Source: Sorex araneus
Taxonomy: Eukaryota > Chordata > Mammalia > Eulipotyphla > Soricidae
Length of the DNA: 64,000 nt
Reading direction: 5' to 3'
NCBI RefSeq assembly: GCF_027595985.1
Contig: NC_073305.1
Span: 80,607,974-80,671,973, forward strand
Under the pieces are notes generated by a model. The model had not been told where the DNA came from and ran no database searches. It worked only from the letters and a program-made list of their open reading frames with translations. Position numbers and translations under genes: made by a program. Positions 1-9,426 of this stretch are shown in pieces (position 1 is the stretch's first letter; each line of letters begins with the position of its first letter).

Positions 1-859
1 CTGGGAATATTACATATGACTCGTATTGTTAATATAATTGTATATTTTCAAGCACCTGCTAGAAGTACAACATTGAATTGGAAAGAAAATGTCCTGTTGA
101 ATCCTGCATTTGGGAAACAGCAATGAATTCCGAGCACCTGAGCTGTTCTATTAAATTCAGCATTCAGCATTCAGCATTGAGTGCATGCCTGCTTCTGCTT
201 TTGTTCCTACAGACACAAAGAGGAAAGAAGACACTATACTCTTTGTCAAGTATGCCTTGCGAAAGCCAAGTGTTAACAAATAAATCTACCTCTGTTTGGT
301 AAATTCTCTTCATGCTAGCAAGGCTAGAGTTACTTTCGAATGTTTAGGTTTAAACTAAAGGAAGGAAAACAATCCCACATCTATATCTGTAAAAAGAAGT
401 TCCTATTATCCAGTTGGTACCATTCCTAGCTCCCCACTGCAAGTATAGTATTTTGTTTTTCTTACAACCTTCGTTGTAAGCGCCTAGGGCTCAACTTCTC
501 TTGTAGAGGTATTTACTTATCTAGTAAGAAAAGACATACTGCTCTAGCAGAACCAAGGGCATGAATCCCAATTTACTGGAGCAGACCGGAGTTGCTCATC
601 CTAGGATCAAGTGAAGCCAAAGAAGTTTTTGTTTTTTTTATTTTTCCATCAGATACCTAAATTTTCCGGGGCGTGGAGGGGTGGAGGCAGATTAAGTGGG
701 TAAACTAGAAGCAGAAAAAGGCAATAACGCGAGAGAAGGTAATAACCAGGGGCTTTCCTAGGACTCACTTAGTGTCTCAGGCTACTCAGCGCTAAAATTA
801 CAGGAAAGTGACAGAGAGCAATGAGTCTCTACCCTGATTCAATCCGACCGTCGAAGCAC
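1..859. other. Upstream intergenic sequence, no gene seen
   Basis: Mixed-composition unique sequence before the ENPP4 CpG-rich region. I recognise no repeat and no convincing exon. Short open frames here lack coding character. In human the gene on this side of ENPP4 is CLIC5, but none of its coding sequence is recognisable here. Confidence 0.5.
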
Positions 860-1620
860 TGATCTCGCGGTGGTACCCGCATTCAACCAATCGTAAATAG
901 GATTACATTCAACTCTGGCCCTGGTATCCAATCGCAGGGCCTGTCTCAGACCCCCCCCCACCCCGCGCCGCGTCCCGGGGGCTCCGCTGCCGCGCGCCCG
1001 GCGGCTGCGCAAACCCGGGAGCGCCAGAGCTCGGCGGCGCGGGGCGCGGGGCGTTTGGGGCTGTTAACCGAAGCCTGGGCACCCGCGATTGCGCAGGCGC
1101 CTCGGGGAGAGCGGCCTCGCCCTTGTCCGTTCAGGTCTCTTTTTGCCCACGCGCCCCACGAGCGGCAGGTTCCGCGAGCGCCGAGTTCCGCGGGCGCCGA
1201 GTTCCGTGCGCTGGAAAGACGCGGCGGCGGGTGAGTGTGAGCGCGCGCCCGGGCGTTCTGCAGGGAAATGCCACCCCCTCCCGGTGCCCCTAGGGGCTTC
1301 GGCCCGAGAGGTGGTGGGACACCTGCCCTGTGGCGGGATCCCCACACGCACTGATATTTACATACATACCCCCGGGTGCTGCCTGCGACGCCCGGGACAG
1401 ACCCGGGCGGGGGGCCGGGAAGGCGGCGAGGGAAGAGGCAAGAGCCTCTAGCAGGTAGGTTTGGACCCGGGCATGCAGGCTGGGGGGGGCCTGGGGAGGG
1501 GCCAAGCGGCCGGTGTAGGGGTGTAGAGGAGGGGAGGCGGACAGGCTGGACAGGGGTCGGGGGAGGAGCTTCTGGAAGCATCAGCATTGGTTTCTGTTCT
1601 TTGGAAACATGATATAATCA
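860..1620 (+). promoter_or_regulatory. ENPP4: CpG-rich promoter region of ENPP4
   Basis: Sharp rise in G+C and CpG density from about 940 to 1620 against AT-rich flanks. Two CCAAT boxes on the + strand precede it (887-891 and 928-932). No TATA box is visible, as is usual for CpG-island promoters. Good 5' splice donors follow inside it, at 1231 (GTGAGT), at about 1453 (GTAGGT) and at 1641 (GTAAGA), so alternative first exons are possible. The open frames through this GC-rich block on both strands are composition artefacts. Confidence 0.75.
1090..1230 (+). other. ENPP4: Probable non-coding first exon of ENPP4
   Basis: The start is approximate. The 3' limit is a strong donor, GCGG followed by GTGAGTGTGA, at 1230/1231 inside the CpG-rich region. 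The coding exon at 6401 has an in-frame ATG but needs an upstream leader, and known ENPP4 transcripts begin with a non-coding exon. The transcription start cannot be fixed from sequence alone. Confidence 0.45.
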
Positions 1621-2110
1621 TTGCAAAGCAGGCAGCAAAGGTAAGACTTCAGTGACTTGGGTAGCTGGGAGCGCTGTCAAGCGCTTTATAAACAAGACTT
1701 CCAGTTTCTTTTTGTCATCACGACGACCCCTTGAGACAGACACTATGAGAGACTCGTCCATGTAGGTATGAAAAGTCCCCAGGGGGGTTGGGGTGGGGTG
1801 GGGAGTGGGGGTTGTTTTTGCTTAACCAACAGGTTATTTGAAAGCTACTAAATCCAATAGGAAGTAAGCTGCTTTTAAAAAAATTGATGTTATAACATTA
1901 ATATTCTTAATCCTTTTCCTCCCAGAGGCTGTTTTAAGCTATTTTAACGAAATAAGACTAACTTAAAACAATGTTGCGAACTTATAAGTACTATAGTATA
2001 GCTACTTCAAGCACCTTTTGTCTTGAAATTAGCTTCAAAATATAATTTGGCAGAAATTTTGATGAAAAAACACAGGGAGAACATTTTTTGGAAAAAAAGC
2101 TGTAAGTTTA

Positions 2111-2317
2111 GGTATTTGAAAATACTTGCTAGAGATCCTTGTGTGCACTAGAAAAATGGGAGAATTACTTAGTACCCTAGCACTTTAAAGAACGAGAATA
2201 TCATTTAGGGGGTGTAGGTGTTTGAAAATACTGGCTAGAGATTCGTGTGCACTGGAAAACTGGGAGAGTTACTTAGCACCCTAGAAATTTAAAGAACAAA
2301 AAAGTTATTTAGGGGAT
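2111..2317. repeat. Tandem duplication, two ~105-bp units, in ENPP4 intron 1
   Basis: Two imperfect direct copies begin at 2111 and 2218 (period about 107). Both start GGT(A/G)TTTGAAAATACT, continue with CTAGAGAT and GTGTGCACT, and end in a TTTAGGGG block. Several substitutions and small indels separate the units, so it is not very recent. Confidence 0.85.
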
Positions 2318-2930
2318 GACTTTTCCCCCCTTAGACCATTAAAATAATTATTAATAATAATCTGAAGGAAACTACCTAAATTACTGTGCATAGACAGTAA
2401 TGCTAACTTAAGACTGTTAAGTTTTTCTTTAGAATAAGGCATTAGTACTACAGAACCAATAGCATGCTAATGGTTACAGTATCCTTCATCATATCTGTAG
2501 CTGATACTTCAGTTCTCAAGGACTAAGAATACCAGTGAAAGTTGCTTGACATACATTCCATTCAGGTAGAAAAGTCACTGCCCAGCAGGTAGAATGTGTT
2601 TTGTTCCTTGTCTTATAGATAACGACATAGTTTTTCTTGGGATGTTTGGATATAATCCAGATGGGTCTGCATATATGGAATTTTACAGAAATTCTCCCAA
2701 TGTTTGATAACATAACAATTAGTGATTATTATTCCTTTGAAATGAGTTCACTCATTTGAAACATAAAATCATACCCCACCTGTCCTTCCTCCCAAAGAAC
2801 CTAACTATTTCACTGATGTTTTCTTTGTAGTTGAATAGTTCTTTTTGAATGAAGCAGATCCAAGTATTACTGATGAAAGGCATTCTGGCAGGAAAAGTTC
2901 TGTGTTAAAAGTCTGAAATTATGTACCCTT

Positions 2931-3100
2931 GTTTTGTTTGTTTTGGGGTCACACGCTACAGTGCTCAGGAGCTATTCCCGGCCCTATGTTCAGGAGTGAC
3001 CCCTGGCAGTACTTGGGGGACTGACTGTATGTGAAGCCACGGGTAAGAACCGGGACAAGCCACCTGCAAATCAAGTACACTACCTGCTGTACTATTTACT
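2931..3100 (-). repeat. Shrew tRNA-headed SINE, class 1, diverged
   Basis: Reverse copy. The body (GGGGTCACAC, CTCAGGAGC, GGCAGTACTTGGGGGAC) is readable but the tRNA head is eroded. It lies in ENPP4 intron 1. Confidence 0.7.
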
Positions 3101-3204
3101 TTGTTAACAAATTAATGCAAGGCAGGTACCACCAGTGGCTCACACTTAGCTACAGCTTAATTAACTCAAATACAGTACCCCTGTTGCTTCTTGGTTTTAG
3201 TTTC

Positions 3205-3402
3205 TTATTTGTTTTGTTTTGAGTTTTGTTTGTTTGGTTGGTTTGTTTGGGGCCACACCCTGCAGTGGTTGGGGCTTACTCCTGGCCCTGCACACAGCAA
3301 TTCTCCTGGTAGTACTCAGGGGACCATATGGAATGCCCAGGATCAAACCCTGGTCAGTCTCATGCAAAGCAAACTCCCTACCCCTGTACTGTTGCTCTGA
3401 CC
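3205..3402 (-). repeat. Shrew SINE, class 1
   Basis: Reverse copy with a T/G-rich degenerate tail (TTTGTTTGGTTGG), body GGGGACCATATGGAATGCC, B-box remnant and tRNA head ending in CTGACCCC. Confidence 0.85.
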
Positions 3403-3427
3403 CCAGTACCACCCCTGTTGCTTTAAG

Positions 3428-3830
3428 GTATATCATCATCCCGTTGATCATCAAATTTCTGGAGCAGTCTCGGTAATGTCTCCATTCATCCTAGCCCTGA
3501 GATTTTAGAAGCCTCTCTCTACTCGTCCTTCCCAACGATTCTGCATTGGAGGCTCTTTCAGAGTCAGGGGAATGAGACCCAGCTTGTTACTGGTTTTGGC
3601 ATATGAATACACCATGGGGGCCTTGCGAGGCTCTCCCATGTGGGCAGGAAACTCCTGGTAGTTTGCCAGGTTCTCCCAGGGGAGAAGTAGGCTATAAGGT
3701 ACCACGCAGCTGCAAAGCGGCCACACACTTCTGGGAACTTGCTTTTAAGTCGCTGGATGCTGGCCGTGGATGGGATTACAGGGTACCGGGAGCAGTCCCT
3801 GGGTGTGACCACCTCGCTACTGGAAAATGG
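3428..3830 (-). repeat. Shrew SINE, class 2 variant with inserted middle block
   Basis: Reverse class-2 body (CATCCCGTTGATCATCAA, GTTACTGGTTTTGGCATATGAATA, GGCTCTCCCATGTGGGC). It carries an extra internal block (CTTTCAGAGTCAGGGGAATGAGACC) that also occurs, on the other strand, at 4196-4405 and 34810-35070, so this is a sub-family rather than random decay. Confidence 0.65.
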
Positions 3831-3844
3831 GAAATCTGGGTATA

Positions 3845-4160
3845 TAATTTCATAGATTTTATAAATTAAGGTATATAATTTCATAGAATCATGCAACCAT
3901 CACTTACAGACTACTTGCAAACATTTTATCACCCTAAAGGACCCTTATATCCATTGCCAGTTACTCCACATCTCTCCCCAATCCTTTGTCCCTGGTAAGC
4001 AGCTTTTAAGATACTTTGTATCTATAGATTTGTATATTTTAAGCATGATACTTTGTGATTTATTTTTGATATTCCATTCTATATGCCAATTATTTATTCA
4101 CTCCTCACGTGATGAACATTCATTTTTTATTCTTGACACTTCAGAATAATCCTTCAAAAC
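3845..4160 (-). mobile_element. Old LINE-1 3' fragment
   Basis: Diverged antisense match to the familiar mammalian L1 3' region (CAACCATCAC..., TATCTATAGATTTGTATATTTTAAGC, GATATTCCATTCTATATGCC). It is heavily mutated with no open frame. Assignment is by recognition only. Confidence 0.5.
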
Positions 4161-4195
4161 ATTAAGGCTCTGATTTTCAGAGGCTTACATTTCAA

Positions 4196-4405
4196 CTGGA
4201 GAGCCTGGCAAGCTCCCAGTGGTGTGTTTGATATGCCAAATACAGTAACAATAACAGGTCTCATTCCCTTGACCCTGAAAGAGCCTCCAATAGTTGGGAA
4301 AGGCGAGTAAGGAGAGGCTGCTAAAATCTCAGGGCTGGGACGAATTGAGATGTTACTGGTGCAAATCGATGAACAATGGGATGACTGTGATACAGTGATA
4401 CATTT
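4196..4405 (+). repeat. Shrew SINE, class 2 variant, 5' truncated
   Basis: Forward copy of the class-2 body (GAGAGCCTGGCAAGCT, ATATGCCAAATACAGTAACA, AAATCGATGAACAATGGGATGAC), ending in an ACAGTGATAC tail. It lacks the tRNA head and has no A-tail. Confidence 0.75.
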
Positions 4406-4409
4406 CAAC

Positions 4410-5490
4410 TAGTCAGTATTTGAGTATCTTCATAAAATACATATCATCTAGGCTGTATGTTTGAAAGAATGTCTCTTCAAGGTATTGCATTATAGTTGAG
4501 AGAAAGAATACAATAAAATTACTCATGGACTTAATTCTGTTCACCTGCAACTGTGTATGACCTCTCGGCACATAGCTCTGTGGACATACCTGCATACAAT
4601 CCCACATCATATCAACCTTCACAGAAAATTACTTCTAAAACACTGGAAAGCAAACAAACAAACACCAGAATATCTAGTCTAAAGCCATCTCTGCTTCTTG
4701 TAACTAGATAAATTTCAGTTTAGGTAGTTTAGCTTTCACCCACTATTTAGTTGATGTCTTCTAATTCCCTTAGTCATGCTAAATTTCTGGTAGAATCTCA
4801 AGACCAAGTAGGATCAACTTGTCTGTTTTACTCATGCGTGAGCCAGGACACTAACTTGCCTAGATCATTCATAATTGTCCTTTAAAATGCATTGCCTTGG
4901 CTGTGGACATTGACCACCAGATCTGTTTTCTCATAGACTCCTATTCTTCATATTGGCCATTTCAGACATGCTTTGTGTCTTTCAAATGTCTGCTGCTTCT
5001 GTTTCTTCTGAATAATTCACCTGTTTCGCCAAATGAATAATGTGACCCTCTTTATCTCCATCCCTCAAATCTCTTAGCTTATGTGGAATTTATTCCTTTT
5101 CTCATGTTGTAATGCATAAGATGCCAGCCCATCTACAGTGAATCATTCTACCTAAATCGCTTAACATACTTTATAATGGACTAAGGTAGATACTGAGACA
5201 GGGAGATTTGTTAGGGGAGACTTTTTGTTTGTTTGTTTCTTTTTTTGCCCCAGTCAGTGGATTCTTAAAGAAACAGGAAAGCTCTGAATCTGAAGTACTA
5301 TGTAGTTAAGTCTTTGACAGTAAACAGGATGCTTATTTAAGAGAGAGGTGGTAATGAAATTCCCTTCCAGCTGCTGTGTCTGTTAGAAAGAAATTGTGGT
5401 CTCTTAAGTTCCTTAGGCTTTTATCTGTGTATTAGCAACTCTCATGTGAATATTGGGCTGGTCTAGATTGAGGTGGGTGTGCTCTTTTTT
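4410..5490. other. ENPP4 intron 1, unique sequence
   Basis: AT-rich intronic sequence. Besides a GTTT-repeat at about 5226-5240 I recognise no repeat, exon or RNA gene. Confidence 0.4.
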
Positions 5491-5503
5491 AAAATAACTT
5501 TTG

Positions 5504-5690
5504 GGGGCTGGAGCAAGAGCACAGCGGGTAGGGCATTTGCCTTGCACACAGCTGACCCAGGTTCGACTCCCAGCATCCCATATGGCCCCCTTAGCACCGC
5601 CAAGGGTAATTCCTGAGTACAGAGCCAGGAGTAACCCCTGTGCATTGCTGGGTGTGACCCAAAAAGAAAAAAAATAAAATAAAATAAAAT
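5504..5690 (+). repeat. Shrew SINE, class 1, with target duplication
   Basis: Complete forward copy from GGGGCTGG to an (AAAAT)n tail. A perfect 13-bp target duplication AAAATAACTTTTG flanks it at 5491-5503 and 5691-5703, so it is a relatively recent retro-insertion. Confidence 0.95.
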
Positions 5691-5798
5691 AAAATAACTT
5701 TTGTTTTCACGCCCCCCCCTTTTGATGCTAACATTTTTCAACAAGAATTCGCAGTCAATCAGTAAGGTAGACTTTCAACTATTTGTTTCTGTGGGTTA

Positions 5799-6010
5799 AA
5801 AAGAAATGAATCTCTGACATTTGTAGCTTAGAACCATATCACTCTTACACAGTGTGGGATTATGTGACTCCCCCCCCTTAATTGGCAAAGGAAAAAGAAA
5901 ATATTTATCTTGGAAAATTGGGGCCCCGGAGTAATTGTATAGCAAGTAGGGGGCTTGCCTTGCCGATGGCCAATGTGGTTTCAATCCCCAGCATCCCGTG
6001 TGGCATCATT
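5799..6010 (+). repeat. Upstream copy of a direct repeat that flanks ENPP4 exon 2
   Basis: The block contains CTGACATTTGTAGCTTAGAACCA and a C-rich tract, then a truncated SINE head (about 5920-6005) ending TGTGGCATCAT. The same order recurs in intron 2 at 7333-7369 plus 8278-8480, split there by a LINE-1. Confidence 0.85.
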
Positions 6011-6400
6011 TCTGTTTTTGTGTGAAACAATTTTTTTTGTTTCCTCATCTGTCCTTATTAAACCCTTAGAAAAATACCTGCTGCTGCAGAGAAAGCAGCC
6101 AGATAGGATTATTTATATGGAGGCTAGGAATAGCTCACTTCCCTTTCAGAGCACGAAGGATTTGGTAGGACATTTATAAATAGGAAATTAGATAAATAGA
6201 GTCAACTATAATTTTTTTCCAACCTTAGCTTTATACTGTTATCTTTAAATAAATGACTTTAGTTTTTAAATTAATGTAGGTAAAAGCTGATATATAAAAA
6301 GTTTTTAAATGTTTATTTTCTTCTCCCAGTGGCAACACTTCTGTAACCTGATCCAAACCAAAAAGCCTTTCTGCATATAAATTGTGTTTTTATGTTTTAG

Positions 6401-7259
6401 GAGCCCTGATTGCTTTCCTTCAACACGTTCATTATGAAGTTATTAATATTACTTTTATTTTCTGGACTTACAACTGGCTACAGAGAAAATTCCTCCCACA
6501 GTTTGCCACCCAAATTATTACTGGTGTCCTTTGATGGATTCAGAGCTGACTATTTGCAGAACTATGAATTTCCCCATCTCCAGAATTTTATCAAAGAAGG
6601 TGCCTTGATAGAGCACGTTAAAAATGTTTTTATCACAAAAACATTTCCAAACCACTACAGTATTGTGACAGGCTTGTATGAAGAAAGCCATGGCATTGTG
6701 GCTAATTCCATGTTTGATTCAACCACAAAGAAAAATTTTTCTGACTTCAATGACAAGGATCCTTTTTGGTGGAATGAAGCAGTACCTATCTGGGTCACCA
6801 ATCAGCTTCAGGAAAACAGATCAAGTGCTGCTGCTATGTGGCCTGGTACTGACGTATCCATTCACAATACCACACCTTCGTATTTTATGAATTATAGTTC
6901 TTCAGTGTCATTTGAGGAGAGACTAAATAACATTACCATGTGGCTGAGCAATTCAAGCCCACCAGTCACCTTTGCAGCACTCTACTGGGAAGAACCTGAT
7001 GCCAGTGGCCACAAATACGGACCTGAAGATAAAGGAAACATGAGCAGAGTGTTAAAAGAAGTAGATGACCATATTGGGGATCTGGTTCATAAACTCAAAA
7101 TGGTAGGGTTATGGGAAAATCTTAATGTTATCATTACAAGTGATCATGGGATAACCCAGTGTTCTGAAGAAAGAGTAATAAACTTGGACCTCTGCCTTGA
7201 TCACTCAAACTACACTGTCATAGATTTAACCCCAGTTGCTGCAATACTTCCCAAAACAA
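6401..7259 (+). CDS. ENPP4: ENPP4 exon 2 (first coding exon; coding from 6434)
   Basis: The acceptor TATGTTTTAG ends at 6400 and 33 nt of 5' leader precede the ATG at 6434. The exon encodes residues 1-275 plus one base, including the signal peptide, D34, T70, D189, H193, D237 and H238. The donor is A|GTAAGT at 7259/7260. Most of the catalytic domain lies in this one exon. Confidence 0.95.
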
Positions 7260-9393
7260 GTAAGTAAAAATAGCCAAGGATATTTAAAGTCAGCATAATT
7301 TGAATGGGGCAATTGAGGGAGGGTTTTGTAAAAAAATGAAGCTCTGACATTTGTAGCTTAGAACCACATCCTTTTTTTTTTTTTGTAGTGAATAATATTT
7401 TTATGTTCTTCAGAGGTTCACTTCAGATTTCATGTTTTTCTGGTTTTTTTTTTTGATCACTGTGAGATACAGTTGCAAAGCTTTTATGTTTGAGTTTCAG
7501 TCATACAATGATCCAACACCCATCCCTCCACTAGTGAACATTTTCCACCACCAATATACCCAGTATCCCCTCTCCCATCCCAACCTTCCCCCTGCTTTGA
7601 TGGCAGACAATTTCCCCCATACTCTCTACTTTGGGGCATTATGGATTGCTCTATAGATATTGAGAAGCTACCAAACATAAAGCTATGTTTGGTACTTTAT
7701 ATACTTTTTAGCACACATCTCCCATCCTGAATGATCCCTCCAACTATCATTGACTTAGTGATTTCTTATCTATTCTAGCTGCCTTCTCCCCCAGCTCATG
7801 AGGCAGGCTTCCAACTATAGAGCAATATTCCTGGCCCTTGTGTCTATTGTCCTTGGATGTCAGTCTCATGTTATTTTTTATTCCACAAATGAGTACAGTC
7901 ATTCTATGTCTGTCCCTCTCTTCTTTTTTGGGAGGGGGTGCGGTGGTCATACCCAGCAATGCACAAGGCTTACTCCTGGCTCTGCAGTCAGGAATTACTC
8001 CTGGCAGTGCTTGGGGGACCATATGGGATGCTGGGAATTGAACCCGAATTGGCTGAGTGCAAGGCAAGTGCCCTTACCCACTGTGCTATCACTCCAGTTC
8101 CTGAATCTCTCTCTTTCTGACTCATTTCACTTAGCATGACATTCTCCATGACCATCCATTTACAAGCAAATTTCATAACTTCATCTTCCTAGCTGCAGCA
8201 TAGTATTCCATTGTACTAAAGTTTCATTAACAAGTTGTCTGTTCTTGGGAACTCGGGTTGTTTCCAGATTCTGCCTATTAGAACCACATTACTCTTATAC
8301 TTAGTACAGAATGGGATTATATGATTTCCCTCCCCCCCTCTGCCCATTAATTGGAAAAAGGAAAGAAAATATTGTGGAAAATTGAGGGCTAGAGTGATAG
8401 TATAGCAGGTAAGGAGCTTGCCTTGCACCTGGCCGACGTGGTTTCAGTTCCTGGCATCATATGTGGCATCATATGTGGTCTCCATGGATCTGCTTGGAGT
8501 AATCTCTGAGAATGGTGGAGTCTGGCCCAAAAACAAATAAAATTCTTGGGTTTTATTGATGTTTAGTTAATAATATTTAGTTTGCTTATATTTACTTAGG
8601 AAACTAGATGCAAGTTGTTCCAAGGACAATCACAAAATGAAATATTTGAATGCTTGTAAAAAGGTGGTGTACGTGTATATATATGTAATTTTTATATAAA
8701 ATATATATTATAAGTATACACACACTAACACTATCACATAATTATTATTCTGGGCTTTTATTTAAAGAATATAGAGTGATATTATTTATGATTTATTTTT
8801 AGTTACTCTAATAAGAAGTATGCTTTCCTTAATACCTTAGCTCTAATATTTCCTTTTTTCCGTTTGCTATTTCCTTTTTCTTCCAGATAGAACAAAGGTT
8901 TATAACAAACTGAAAAGCTGTAACCGTCACATGAAAGTCTATCTCAAAGAAGACATTCCTGCCAAATTTCATTACCAACATAATGATCGAATTCAGCCTA
9001 TTATTTTAGTTGCTGATGAAGGCTGGACAATTGTGCTTAATAATTCTTTAACAAAATGTAAGTATTTATTTAGGATGTTTCTTTTGGATGCTAAGGATAA
9101 ATCAGATGTAAAGTGGTTCTGTTAGCAGGGAAGTTTGATTACACATGGTCACACAGAATAATTAGTTCAGTTTTTGACTATCGAATTCCCAGGTCTTTAT
9201 TCTCTTTTCATTTAATAGCAATTTAAGAGTAGCCACAGTTTCACCCCAGGTTTATTTTATAATTTGGGGGTGTTTGGGTTCTTATCTGATGGTGCTCAGG
9301 ACTTACTTTTGGCAGTGCTCAGAAGACCATATGTGATACTGGGGATCAAACCTAGGTTGGCTATATGCAAGGCAGGTGCTTTACTCTCTGTGT

Positions 9394-9426
<33 letters not shown>

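Noticed and set aside
946-1612. Long open frames on both strands in the CpG-rich region (up to 213 codons)
   Set aside because: They are dominated by Pro, Gly, Arg and Ala, overlap on both strands, and match no known protein; GC-rich islands lack stop codons by composition.
5520-5575. tRNA gene-like A- and B-boxes (here and in about 50 other places)
   Set aside because: These are heads of a dispersed SINE with bodies and A-tails, not tRNA genes.
6410-6433. Upstream TTG start for ENPP4
   Set aside because: Eukaryotic initiation at TTG is unlikely, and the ATG at 6434 begins a normal signal peptide with family-typical length.
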